Source of the DNA: Nonomuraea sp. NBC_00507
GTDB lineage: Bacteria; Actinomycetota; Actinomycetes; Streptosporangiales; Streptosporangiaceae
Assembly (NCBI RefSeq): GCF_036013525.1
Contig: NZ_CP107853.1
Span: forward strand, 1,426,001-1,490,000
Reading direction: 5' to 3'
Length of the DNA stretch: 64,000 bases
Both the position numbers and the translations under genes were made by a program. Position 1 is the stretch's first letter, and every line of letters begins with the position of its first letter. Below are positions 50,727 to 59,964 of the stretch, one piece after another. Under the pieces are notes generated by a model that had not been told where the DNA came from, did not search any database, and saw only the letters and a list, made by a program, of their open reading frames with translations.

Positions 50727-52077
50727 TGGTCGGGTAGCCCGGAGGAATCTCACCTCCGGGCTCCCACAGATCCGTGCGTAACAGTCTCCCGTTACACGGC
50801 TCTTGTCGTTCTGGTCATCTGACGGCCGGTTTTGCCCAGGCCCAGTGTGCGAAGTACCGAGGTTGCCGGGTCACCGCGTCACGCATTGCCCGGGTGGCCT
50901 TCCTCCAATTGCTCAACCTCTTGTACTTGTTCATGATCCATCGCAGCAGGTAGGTGTTGATGCGATGGAGCAGGGGATACAGCGCATGGCGGTAGAAGGC
51001 TCCGTAGTAGGCCATCCAGCCCCGCACCATCGGGTTGATCATCCGGGCGAGGCCCGCCGCAGTGCCGTTGACCCGGCGGTGTAACCGCCAGGACCGCACC
51101 GTCGCGCTCATCTTCTTCAGGGCGTCCTTGCTGACCGCCGGGAGAAAGGACGTGAAGTGCTTGCCGTTCTTCCCTACTGCCGCCCGGGGTTGGAAGGTGT
51201 ATCCCAAGAAGGTGAACGACACCTGCTCGAACGAGCTGCGCCGTTTGCTGTCCTGGCAGTACACGATCTTCGTCTTGTCCGGGTGCAGCTCCAGTCCGAC
51301 CTGGTTCATCCGTTCGTGCAGGGCTGCCAGGACTCGTCTGGCCTGCCTCTCGGTCGAGCAGTGGATCACTGCGTCGTCCGCGTAGCGCTCAAACGCGACG
51401 GTCGGGGCGAACTCCCGCTCCACCCACAGATCGAACGCATAATGCATGAACAGGTGCGCCAGGACGGATGAGACCGCTGATCCTTGTGCGGTTCCGCGGT
51501 CCCGCTCCTGCAAGGTCCCGTCGGGCAGCTGCATGGGAGCGGCCAGCCACCGCTTGACATACAGCAACACCCAGCGGGCGTCGGTGTGCGCCGCCACGGT
51601 CTTGAGCACCAGGTCCCACCGGACGCTGTCGAAGAACTTCCGGATGTCCAAATCGATCACCCAGTTGTACTCCCAGCAGCGTCTGCGGCAGGTAGCCACG
51701 GCGTCCAGAGCCGAACGGCGCGGCCGGTACCCGAACGAGTCGGGATGGAAGATCGGCTCCACCCGCCGTTCCAGGTGGGCGGCCACCACCGTCTGCGCCA
51801 CCCGGTCGGCGACGGTGGGCACCCCGAGCACCCGCGTGCCTGCGGCACCGTGTGCTTTAGGGATCTCCACCGCCCTGACCGGCGGGGGGATGTAGCTCCC
51901 CGAGGACATCCGATTCCAGATCTTGTACAGGTTGTTCCGCAGATCGGCCTCAAACTCCTCGATGGACACCTTGTCCACCCCGGGCGCTCCCTGATTCCCT
52001 TTCACCTTGATCCAGGCGTCCCACACCTCCTGCTTGGAGATGTCGAACGGCTTGCCAGATGCTTTCAGCTCGTCCAT
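50727..52077 (-). ncRNA. Group II intron lacking its 5' ribozyme half
   Basis: The 3' end, domain VI and domain V (50769-50802, GAGCC ... GGATC, 34 nt) are intact behind the maturase. Upstream of the maturase start only about 45 bp separate it from ISL3 transposase codons, so domains I-III are missing. It is closely related to intron 1 at 21.4-23.2 kb. Confidence 0.65.
50815..52077 (-). CDS. ltrA: Group II intron reverse transcriptase/maturase (420 aa)
   Basis: ATG 52077 (MDELKASGKPFDIS) follows GGGAGGAG. Intact RT: NQGAPGVDKVSIEEFEADLR, IPKAHGAAGTRVLGVPTVAD, SFGYRPRRSALDAVATCRRR, WVIDLDIRKFFDSV with the first Asp, DRGTAQGSAVSSVLAHLFMH, and YADD at 51373-51384. Domain X (SWRLHRRVNGTAAGLARMIN) and a short tail ending HWAWAKPAVR follow; there is no HNH. 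The frame is also open upstream into the ISL3 transposase, so a 926-residue fusion is formally encoded. Confidence 0.8.
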   Translation of the reverse strand: MDELKASGKPFDISKQEVWDAWIKVKGNQGAPGVDKVSIEEFEADLRNNLYKIWNRMSSGSYIPPPVRAVEIPKAHGAAGTRVLGVPTVADRVAQTVVAAHLERRVEPIFHPDSFGYRPRRSALDAVATCRRRCWEYNWVIDLDIRKFFDSVRWDLVLKTVAAHTDARWVLLYVKRWLAAPMQLPDGTLQERDRGTAQGSAVSSVLAHLFMHYAFDLWVEREFAPTVAFERYADDAVIHCSTERQARRVLAALHERMNQVGLELHPDKTKIVYCQDSKRRSSFEQVSFTFLGYTFQPRAAVGKNGKHFTSFLPAVSKDALKKMSATVRSWRLHRRVNGTAAGLARMINPMVRGWMAYYGAFYRHALYPLLHRINTYLLRWIMNKYKRLSNWRKATRAMRDAVTRQPRYFAHWAWAKPAVR

Positions 52078-52121
52078 CGGGCTCCTCCCAGTGCACTGGT
52101 TGACCAAACAAACGACAGCCT

Positions 52122-53595
52122 CGATCCTCTTCGTGCGGGTGTTGACGCCTTCGGTTCGACCGTTGTGGTGCGGGAGGGTGAGTGCGGCGTTCACCGCGTC
52201 GCGATCGAGTTCGATGCCGTTGGCGAAGCCGTGCAGGTGAGGCAGATCAGCGGCTCGGAGGGTGGTGATCCAGGCGGTGAGCTTGGCGTCGTTGCCGTCG
52301 GCCGGGGTGAGGAGCTCGGCGAAGCTGCGGACATGGCGGGCGAGTTCGGCCAGTTCGGGGCAGGCGGCTGTGAGCTCCTGCACCAGCTGGGTGTCGCTAT
52401 CACGCAGCCGGTCGGGGTGGGTGAGCAGGAGACGGGCGAGGCGGCGTGGGGTGATGACGGGCCGCTCTCCTTCGGCTCGGCCTTGGGTGATGTAGCGGTA
52501 GAGCAGGTTGAGGCTGCCGGTGTAGCCGAGCTCTTTGATCTCTCGAAACAGCTGCTGGACGGCAACGGCCGGATCGGCGGCGCGCCGTTCTCGCAGGTGA
52601 TCGCGGTAAGGATCGACGAGCGTGGGCCGATAGCGCGGAGCGCGGCGCAAAGCCTCGGGCTTGTGGGTGCGGGCGTAGCGCTTGACGGTGTTGAGGGACA
52701 GGTTCAACCGACGGGCGCACTCCAAGAGACCGACGCCCTTGTCCAGCAGGTCGTGGATCTGCTGCCAACGCTCACGGGTGGTCTGTTCATGGACGCCGGC
52801 GGGCCGCGACGGGTTAACCGTGGCCCAGCAGGCGCTGTGGGACCGAACCTCAGCAAGGGTCTTGTCGCAGAAATTCGCCCACAGGTGCCACCTGTCCCCG
52901 ACCTGCACCGCATCCGGCAGAGCACGTCGAACCGCCTCACCGTAGGCGCCCGACCCGTCGCGGCAGACGATCTCGACCCCAGGGTGGGATCGCAGCCACG
53001 TCTCCAGCACATCGGCACCGCGGCCGGGCAGGACATCGATCCGCTCGCCCGTCTCGGCGTCGATCAGGATGATGGCATAACGGTGGCGGCGCTTGAGAGC
53101 AAAGTCATCGACACCCAGCACGCGCGGGATCCGTAGCGGGGGCAGCGGCAGCCGCACCAGCAGTCGCAGCGCTGTGGACCTGGAGATCGTGACGGCCAGG
53201 ACCGCCGAAAGCCGAGCACCCGCCCGGCCGGCCAATTCCTTCACCACCGCGCCCAGCTGGCCGGTGAGCCTGCTGGTTCGACGCTGGTAGCGCTCGATCA
53301 GCCCGGGCACCTGCTCACGGAACGTCTGCCGAGGGCATCCCCACTCCGGACAGACCAGACGCCGTACCTGAACCGAAACCACCACCCGCCGCCCGTCGAC
53401 CGGGACATCCGTGACCGTCCGGCTCACGTAGCCGTGCACCCGACCGGTCAGCGCCCCACACACTGGGCACGGCACCGGCTCGTCGCGAGTACGAGCCATG
53501 ACCCGAATGAGGTCGTCCTCGTCCTCTACTCCCTCGATGACCAGGGCAGACAGCCCCGCAAACACCACACCCGCAAGATCGTCGATCTTCAGCAC
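52122..53595 (-). pseudogene. Third ISL3-family transposase, C-terminus replaced by intron maturase ORF
   Basis: It starts MLKIDDLAGVVFAGLSALVI. Zinc ribbon PVPCPVCGALTGRVHGY and RRLVCPEWGCPRQTFREQVP, then the DDE blocks VLGVDDFALKRRHRYAIILI and IVCRDGSGAYGEAVRRALPD, DRWHLWANF, and the late NGRTEGVNTRTKRI with the catalytic Glu. The usual last 20-30 residues after NTRTKRI are missing; the frame continues without a stop into the RT. It is close kin to the broken copy at 19.7-20.9 kb. Confidence 0.75.
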
Positions 53596-53736
53596 GGCCC
53601 AGCCTGGCAGGGATCACTCAGTGCCACCACCGATTACGGGCCAGAGCCGAAAACCCGTACAGTCCCGGGCACGGCCGGAAATTCCGGCCGGATACGATCT
53701 GCCCCCCTGGTCATGACGTCACTTTGAAGACATGGC

Positions 53737-55230
53737 CTAGCCCTGGGGCTCTTCCGCCGGGCAGCGGGTGCCCTGTGCGGGCACGGTCAGCGAGATCAGG
53801 TAGCTGTCCATGGCAGCCGTGGTGCACTGGGTCATGCCGTAGATGCCGTGCCCCCAGCCCTCGTACGTGAGCAGCGTGGCCTTGGAGCCGAGCTGGCGGG
53901 CCACGTTGGCCGACCACTCGTACGGCGTGTCGGGGTCGTGCATGGAGGTGCCCACCAGCAGCGGAGCGCTACCCGTGTACCGCAGCCGGTGCTGCGGGTT
54001 GTTCACCGGGTGGCCCTGGCAGATCGGCATGTCGCCCATCGGCATCGGGTTGTACCGCATGTCCGGGGCCACCGCGTTGGAGCTGCGCATCACGTCGGCG
54101 TACTCGTTGTAGTTCCGGAGCGACAGATTGAAGTCCTCGCAGAGGATCGCGGTGGGGAGTTCGGCGGACTCACCGTTCACGGGCCCGTTGCCGGGAGGGC
54201 CCGGCATGTCATCCGGGACCGGCCCGCCGTCCAGGGCGAGGAGCACCTTGGCCTCCTGCCGCCAGGCGGGCGCCTCGTTGAGCACCACGCCCAGCCAGAG
54301 GAGGTTGTGGGCGCTCACCGGGCGGTCGGTGACGCCCGGCCAGTACAGCTGGCCGCGGTCCGCCTTCTCGAGCAGTCCCTTCCACAGTGCCCGGACGTCG
54401 CGCCCGTGCAGGACGCAGTCGGTGTCCCGGTCGCACCAGGCGACGAACTCGTCGAAGCTGTCCTGGACGGTGGCCGCCTCGGTCACCTGGAACGCCTTGA
54501 CGTTCAGGCTGTGGTCCATGTTGCTGTCCAGCACCATGGCCCTGACCCGGTTCGGGAAAAGCTCGGCGTACATCTGCTGGGCCAGCGTGCCGTAGGAGAT
54601 GCCGTACGAGGTCAGCTTGTGCTCGCCGAGCGCGGCGCGAATGGCGTCCATGTCACGCGCCACGTTGGCCGAGTCGATGTGGTCGTACAGGGGGCCGGTG
54701 AGCTTGCGGCAGTCCGCGTGCAGCTTCTTGTCGAAGGCGACCCATTTGTCGTAGTCGGCCTGGCTGGTCATGACCGGGGACGGCATCTCGTTGTACACCG
54801 AAGCCGAGCAGGTCACCGAGCCACTGCGGGCGACGCCCCGGGGGTCGTAGCTGACGATGTCGAATCGCCGCTGGACGTCCTCACTGAAGCCGGAGGAGCG
54901 AAGCATGTCGTTCACGCCGGAGTTGCCGGGTCCACCCGGGTTAATCAGCAGGGATCCGATCCGCGCGGAGGGGTCGATGGCCTTGCGCCGGGCGAGGGCC
55001 AGGTCGACGGCGGGTCCGTTCGGCTTGGACCAGTCGATCGGTACGGCCAGCGTGCCGCACTCGACGGTGGGCTCCTCCTCGCACGGCCCCCAGGTGATGC
55101 CGCGCTTGCCGACGGCATCCGTGACGTCCGCTCCGGTTACCGTCGCGTTGGCCACTCCCGCCATCGGGGCGGTTAACAGCGTCGTCATGGCCACAAGGGC
55201 AGTGGCGAACAGGGAAGTTCTTCTTGGCAC
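53737..55230 (-). CDS. Secreted alpha/beta hydrolase, tripeptidyl-aminopeptidase-like (497 aa)
   Basis: GTG 55230 (VPRRTSLFATALVAMTTLLT) follows GGAG and opens a signal peptide ending about ANA-TV. Mature blocks: WGPCEEEPTVECGTLAVPID, LLINPGGPGNSGVNDM (oxyanion), FDIVSYDPRGVARSGSVTC, LTSYGISYGTLAQQMYAELF with the G-x-S-x-G nucleophile, APLLVGTSMHDPDTPYEWSA with the acid, and LTYEGWGHGIYG with the His. This order is that of actinomycete TAP-like peptidases of the SlpD/E type. A close paralogue begins at 63040. The likely role is extracellular peptide trimming. Confidence 0.85.
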   Translation of the reverse strand: MPRRTSLFATALVAMTTLLTAPMAGVANATVTGADVTDAVGKRGITWGPCEEEPTVECGTLAVPIDWSKPNGPAVDLALARRKAIDPSARIGSLLINPGGPGNSGVNDMLRSSGFSEDVQRRFDIVSYDPRGVARSGSVTCSASVYNEMPSPVMTSQADYDKWVAFDKKLHADCRKLTGPLYDHIDSANVARDMDAIRAALGEHKLTSYGISYGTLAQQMYAELFPNRVRAMVLDSNMDHSLNVKAFQVTEAATVQDSFDEFVAWCDRDTDCVLHGRDVRALWKGLLEKADRGQLYWPGVTDRPVSAHNLLWLGVVLNEAPAWRQEAKVLLALDGGPVPDDMPGPPGNGPVNGESAELPTAILCEDFNLSLRNYNEYADVMRSSNAVAPDMRYNPMPMGDMPICQGHPVNNPQHRLRYTGSAPLLVGTSMHDPDTPYEWSANVARQLGSKATLLTYEGWGHGIYGMTQCTTAAMDSYLISLTVPAQGTRCPAEEPQG

Positions 55231-55486
55231 ATTGCTCCTATCGTTGATCGGCTGGCCGGGCTGCTCACACGGCAGACGACTGGTCCTCATCTCGCTGCAC
55301 TAACCGGCCGCGGGAGTAGGATTTAAAGCCCCGCCGAAGGGTCGTCGATCCTCCTCGAGCCGAAGAGCACCCTCCTACGCCTCAGCGGCCCGTGGCCGGG
55401 CCGTTGACGCGCCTCTCCTTGATCATGACTCCCGAATCTAACAGGCGGCGGCTCCGCCGTTGACGCCGAGGCAGGAAAGGACACCG
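55231..55486. other. Promoter-containing spacer upstream of the hydrolase
   Basis: No gene is supported. It holds the region upstream of GTG 55230 and GC-rich hairpin-like sequence (CCTCGAGCCGAAGAGC). Confidence 0.35.
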
Positions 55487-55681
55487 ATGCCCGGTGAACG
55501 CCCTCGTCATCTGGAAGTTGTCAATCGAACTACCGCTCCGGAGGTGTTGGTTCCCACAGAGCAGGGCAAGGTGTCTTCCTGCTCGCGCCGAGGGATACGC
55601 TTCCGCCGTTCATCTGTCACGCAGAGTATTATCTCAATTACTGATGTGGGCGCATCGGGAATGAGAAGATCAGTCCAGTAA
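55487..55681 (+). CDS. Possible small protein (64 aa)
   Basis: ATG 55487 is preceded by AGGAAAGGA at good spacing. The product MPGERPRHLEVVNRTTAPEV continues with a Ser- and Arg-rich tail. There is no signal peptide, domain or homologue I can name. It lies between two minus-strand genes. It could be a real small ORF or chance. Confidence 0.25.
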   Translation: MPGERPRHLEVVNRTTAPEVLVPTEQGKVSSCSRRGIRFRRSSVTQSIISITDVGASGMRRSVQ

Positions 55682-55701
55682 TCTAATTTCCCCTTAGGAT
55701 G

Positions 55702-56508
55702 CTACAGGCGCGTGCGAAAGGCGACGGCTCCTAGAATACCCGGCGCTGCCGCATCGGTAGTGAGATCCAGATCGTGGTCAGGACGCCACGATTCCACGCG
55801 AACCAAGCCGGGCTCCACCAACTCAAGCCCTCGGAAATAGTCCATGATTGCAGCCCAATCACGCATCGTAACTCCAGCATGCGCCCGAGCGTAAATCGAT
55901 CTTCCAATCTCCATCGCCTCGTCATCAAGCATGCCCCGGAAACCGTGAGAAAGGACGAACGCCCCACCGGCTGGCAGACTCTCCCGCAGTATAGAGACAA
56001 TATCTCCCGCCGCCTCGTCATCCTCGACAAAGTGCACGATGGAACACAGGATGATCGCGAAGGGCCGGTCGAAGTCAAGGTGGGCCCGGACCTCTGCCCT
56101 GCCAAGGAGGTCCCGCGGTGAGCGTAGATCACCCTCGGCCACGATTGTCTGGTCGTGGTTGGCCAGCAGAGCACGTGCATGGGTTAGGACAATGGGGTCG
56201 TTGTCGACATAGACCGTCCGCACATCTGGGGCGACTCCTAAAGCAACCTCATGAACGTTTTGTTGAGTAGGAAGCCCGGTCCCGATATCAAGGAACTGTC
56301 GGATACCGGCCTCGGTGAGGAAGCGTACCGCCCGACCTAGGAATTCGCGATTCTCCCTTGCTATCTGCCGAACGTTCGGCAACACACGAAGGATCTGCTC
56401 TGCAGCCTCCCGGTCGACTGCGAAGTTATCCTTACCCCCGAGACAGTAGTCATAGATCCGTGCCATGCTTGGCACTGTCGTATCAATGACTGGAATTGGC
56501 TCATTCAC
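55702..56508 (-). CDS. PF04672-type (DUF574) SAM-dependent methyltransferase (268 aa)
   Basis: It opens with VIDTTVPSMARIYDYCLGGKDNFAVDREAA, the mark of this actinomycete family. A Rossmann SAM site follows: FLDIGTGLPTQQNVHEVA, then VYVDNDPIVLTHARALL, with Asp after beta-2. GDLRSPRDLLG and IILCSIVHFVEDDE are also present. The C-terminal MDYFRGLELVEPGLVRVESW is typical. These proteins are numerous in streptomycete relatives and mostly uncharacterised. A decayed paralogue lies at 29.2-29.8 kb. Spelled motifs are in order and full length. Confidence 0.8.
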   Translation of the reverse strand: MNEPIPVIDTTVPSMARIYDYCLGGKDNFAVDREAAEQILRVLPNVRQIARENREFLGRAVRFLTEAGIRQFLDIGTGLPTQQNVHEVALGVAPDVRTVYVDNDPIVLTHARALLANHDQTIVAEGDLRSPRDLLGRAEVRAHLDFDRPFAIILCSIVHFVEDDEAAGDIVSILRESLPAGGAFVLSHGFRGMLDDEAMEIGRSIYARAHAGVTMRDWAAIMDYFRGLELVEPGLVRVESWRPDHDLDLTTDAAAPGILGAVAFRTRL

Positions 56509-56639
56509 CTGTCAAGCTCCTCCTTGCACACATATTGGCGCGTCTTTATCGTGATAACTCGATCGCTGCGCCAGCAAATTTTGCCAGTGTCTTGAACCTA
56601 GAAACCGCGTAACGTATCTAGACTGCGACGGCGAAGCAG

Positions 56640-57032
56640 CCGGACCACACCTACCTCCAGCCTCAACGTTCTGCACAGAATACGCACCGCCGATCTTGAA
56701 GCTGCTTCGCCGAATCTCGCGCGGACTTCGGCCACGTCGATGACGTCGGGGTCTCCCGCTGCAGCGCGGCCACGATCCAAGGCAGGACATTCCGGCCGAT
56801 GTGGGTGAGCAGGGGCCAGGAGGGTGAACAGCAGCGCGCCGAAGAAGCCGCCGCCCAGGAACCACGGGTTGATGATTGCCCGGTCGATCGCCTGGAACGC
56901 CCCGACGAAGGTGCGGTCGTCGGTCTTCCCGAGGCCCGGCATGATCGTATGGGCGTACAGGACGAACACCCCCGCGACCAGGCCCGTTGAGATCGTGGCG
57001 GTCATCAGCAGGGTAGTCCGCAAGCCGTCCAC
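56640..57032 (-). pseudogene. Second DUF1772-type gene, internally deleted
   Basis: It starts VDGLRTTLLMTATISTGLVA, GVFVLYAHTIMPGLGKTDDR and FLGGGFFGALLFTLLAPAH, nearly the same as 40401-40883. It then loses about 40 residues covering helix 3 and resumes AAGDPDVIDVAEVRARFGEA before degenerating. It lies immediately downstream of the decayed DUF6545 copy. Confidence 0.75.
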
Positions 57033-57107
57033 GGGCCCTCCTTCAGGATGCGTGTGCCATATGGTCCCATCGCCGCCTTTCGCGAACCTGTCGTGCACTT
57101 GTCGGCC

Positions 57108-58060
57108 TCACGGACGGGGAGGCTGGCGACAGTAGGCGTCGGCGACCTGGATGAGCCATGTGATCTCGTCGTCGAGTTAGCGGTCCTGCTGGGCGGGCGG
57201 CTGCGTGGTGACATCGCGTGCCGCCGCCGGTTTCACCTTTCCATGGAGGCTTGGGCCAGCGGCTCGGCTGCGGCCGCGGCCGGCCGAGGGTCGGGCTGGA
57301 CCTGACGCGGCAGGCCGGCGATGCCCAGGGCGAGCATTCCGTCGCTGATTTCGATCATCCGGCGATACAGCAGGTAGTCGATGTCGAGGATGGCCGGCAG
57401 TTCGCGTCCGAGTGGAGGGTGTAGGGCTATCTCCGGCATGGCGGCGTAGAGGTCCGTCCACAGGGGACGCAGACGCCGATAGGCGCGCAGGCGGCCGAGC
57501 CGGTGCCGGTCGCGTCGATCGCCGTGCCTGCCTTGGGCAGGGCCAGGCCGATCGCACCGAGGATCACCGATGCCAGCGGCGTGGAGACGGCGTTCTCCCC
57601 GCTCAGCGGGGTCAGACCGGAGAGCCGGAACACGATTTAGGCGGCTTTGAAGAGGCAATAGGCGAACCCGAAGACCGCGGCGGCGGAGACCAGCCGGACG
57701 CTCAGGCGCAGGCGGACATTCCCGCCGTGCCGCCGCCCGTGCCGCCAGGTCGACATCGCGATGTCGGCGCACGCGAGCGCGATCATGGCGATGAACAACA
57801 GCATGTACTGCGGAACGAACGCGGCCGTCGAATACCGGTCCGCGAACCGAATCGGCTCGGACACGTCGACGGGCGCCAGGAAGAACAGCGCCGTCATCGC
57901 GGCCGCGACGGCTCCGGCCAGGGCGGATGCGCAGCAGGGCGCGCGCCGGCAGGGGCTTGTCGTGGTCGAGGTGGACGAGCATGACGCCGGTGGCGCTGCA
58001 CGCGGTGATCGTGGCGAGGTGCTGGATCAGCTTTGCCAGGTTCGGGATGTAGGTCACCGG
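57108..58060 (-). pseudogene. Second DUF6545/MAB_1171c-type gene, frameshifted and 5'-truncated
   Basis: Readable pieces: YIPNLAKLIQHLATITACSA, then in another frame MTALFFLAPVDVSEPIRFAD and MLLFIAMIALACADIAMSTW, an in-frame stop after YCLFKAA, then IVFRLSGLTPLSGENAVSTP, a further shift, AMPEIALHPPLGRELPAILD and IEISDGMLALGIAGLPRQVQ. The tail is LDDEITWLIQVADAYCRQPP* at 57108. The N-terminal 70 residues are replaced at about 58060 by a transposase scrap. The intact paralogue is at 37.6-38.8 kb. Confidence 0.8.
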
Positions 58061-58455
58061 TCGCTGACCCGGCGCAGGGCCTTGAACGTGACGGTGAGCA
58101 GGGCGTTGGCGCGTTCACCGACTCCGCGCAGGCCTCGGAGGAGCTTGTTGTAGGCGTGCTGATCGTCGCTCAGCTTGTGCTGGCCGGCCTTCTTCTTGAT
58201 CGGGACATGGATGATGTCGGCGGCGCCTTCGTAGCCCAGGTCGGCCGGCCCGTGGTGGTTGAACCGGCCGATCCACCGCCGCACCGTGCCGGCATCGCAC
58301 TCCAGCAGGTCAGCGATCTGGGCCGGGGACAGTCCGCGCACCGACAGCAAGACCATCATCGCCCGCCTGGCCTGCCGCCACCGGCCGCGCAGCTGCGCGC
58401 GTAACTGCTCGATCGAGTCCTCAGGACCGTTGGCGAACACGCTGACCGGGCGCAT
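58054..58455 (-). pseudogene. Chimeric transposase fragment: IS630-type N-terminus joined in frame to another family's C-terminus
   Basis: The first part (SIEQLRAQLRGRWRQARRAM then LSPAQIADLLECDAGTVRRW, IGRFNHHGPADLG) is the helix-turn-helix domain of IS630-type transposases. The second part (YEGAADIIHVPIKKKAGQHK, LSDDQHAYNKLLRGLRGVGE, RANALLTVTFKALRRVS) is the end of an IS5-type DDE transposase. The join is in frame at about 58210. No catalytic core is present. Confidence 0.65.
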
Positions 58456-58503
58456 ACTGACCACGACCTCGCCGGGTGGGCGTTGTAGGCAACTTCGATC
58501 CAA

Positions 58504-58872
58504 CCCCCGGCGAGGTCCCTGTCAATGCCTATCCGCGTCTGCGATCTCACGCCTCGTTACGCGCAGGACTTCTGGAATGCCGCTTAGTTGGTAAGTATCG
58601 AAGGCTGGCAGGCGCCGATCGAGTCGGCCTCCGACTGCCCCAACGGGCCCCTCGTCAACAGCCCGTCGGCGTAGGCCACCGGCAGGACGGCGACGGCCAC
58701 GCCCTTGAGGAGGGGGTGACGGCGCGCTGCGGCCGCCGGGCTTCATCTCCTCGAGACGGTCGTCCTCGCTTTCGGGGGTGATGCAGGCCAAGCTTGTATT
58801 CATGGCCTTGTATGGGCGATGCAGAGATACCCGGACAAAGATCGACAGCCGGCCTGACCAAGCCACGTGGTC
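58504..58872. other. Spacer with no supported gene
   Basis: ORFs here are short and mutually overlapping. Nothing beyond possible IS scars is seen. Confidence 0.4.
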
Positions 58873-59859
58873 TCACGTACATGTGGAGCTGACCCGCGAC
58901 GCGCTCCAGACCACCCGCCCCGCGAACGCCACGACGATCAGGCCGACCGTGCCGAACACCAGGTCGCTGACGAGTTCGAGCGTGGGCGTTGTCCCCAGCT
59001 CCGGCCGTACCGGGAACGCGGCCCAGATGTAAGTCAGCGTCGCCCCCGCCGCCAGCGCGTACCGGTGCCGCGCGTCCCACCCCTCCTGCCGCGACCACCG
59101 GAGCAGGAGCAGCATCCCACCCACCGCGATGACACACCACACCGCCACCCCGACCCACTCATACCACTCGGCCGTAACAAGCACCGACGGCCCCCAATAG
59201 AGGCTGGTCCCGATGAGCGCCGCCGCCCCTGTGGCCAGCGGTGAGGGCGCCCGCCCCGCCACCGGCGGCCGCCGCCGCGATCGCACGGCGAAGGCCAGCG
59301 TCACCAGCCCGACGATCACCACCCCCACCCCGAGGAACTGGCCGGGCGAGGCCATGAACCGCTCCTCACTGTAGTTTCCCCAGAACACCAGCGCCGCCCC
59401 CAGCACGTAGCCCACGGTGGTCACCGCCAGACCGGTACGGCCCAGCCACGGTTCGGTCCTGCGCCGGAGCACGAAAGACTCCATCAGGGCTATGGGCACA
59501 CAGATGCTCCACACCCCGTGCAGCGCCACCACGCTCAGCGTGAGCTCCACGCTCATCCCCAGCGCCGGAAGGTAGGTCGGACCATGTAGATAATCGTGAC
59601 CCGCGTAGGAGGCGTTCCACAGCAACTGGTCCACCGGTCCCTCCTCGATCAGCGCGTAAGCCGCCGCCAGCAGGGCCATCGTGGGCCACCCGCCCCCGGC
59701 TCGGCGTGTCGTCTCCCGGATCAGCAGCGCTCCGAAGCCGTACAGGGGCGCCAAGAACAGCCCGAGCCACAGCCCGTCGAGGGCGATGTTGCCCAGCAGG
59801 TACTCGCCGACGAACGGCGCTAGCAGGAACAGTCCCAGAGCGGGAGCGACACGACGCAT
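58873..59859 (-). CDS. Polytopic membrane protein (328 aa), function unknown
   Basis: About nine membrane segments are visible (LGLFLLAPFVGEYLLGN, LWLGLFLAPLYGFGALLI, MALLAAAYALIEEGPVDQLL, LAVTTVGYVLGAALVFWGNY, VGVAVWCVIAVGGMLLLLRW). The Glu pair in YALIEEGPVDQLLWNASY within a membrane segment recalls CPBP-like intramembrane proteins, but the family is not certain. The ORF on the opposite strand is a shadow. It is downstream of an AraC regulator gene on the same strand. Confidence 0.65.
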   Translation of the reverse strand: MRRVAPALGLFLLAPFVGEYLLGNIALDGLWLGLFLAPLYGFGALLIRETTRRAGGGWPTMALLAAAYALIEEGPVDQLLWNASYAGHDYLHGPTYLPALGMSVELTLSVVALHGVWSICVPIALMESFVLRRRTEPWLGRTGLAVTTVGYVLGAALVFWGNYSEERFMASPGQFLGVGVVIVGLVTLAFAVRSRRRPPVAGRAPSPLATGAAALIGTSLYWGPSVLVTAEWYEWVGVAVWCVIAVGGMLLLLRWSRQEGWDARHRYALAAGATLTYIWAAFPVRPELGTTPTLELVSDLVFGTVGLIVVAFAGRVVWSASRVSSTCT

Positions 59860-59964
59860 AGACGAACGCTACGTGGGGCCGCGCGCCGCCCACATCGGGC
59901 AAAGGTAGCGGTGCCGGGCGGACGGGACAGAATTACAAGGCGCCGGCGGGCCAGCCATCGAGGC

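Noticed and set aside
53848-55176. 442-codon plus-strand ORF opposite the TAP-like hydrolase
   Set aside because: The minus strand carries all hydrolase blocks and a signal peptide; the plus product is low-complexity Val/His/Arg.
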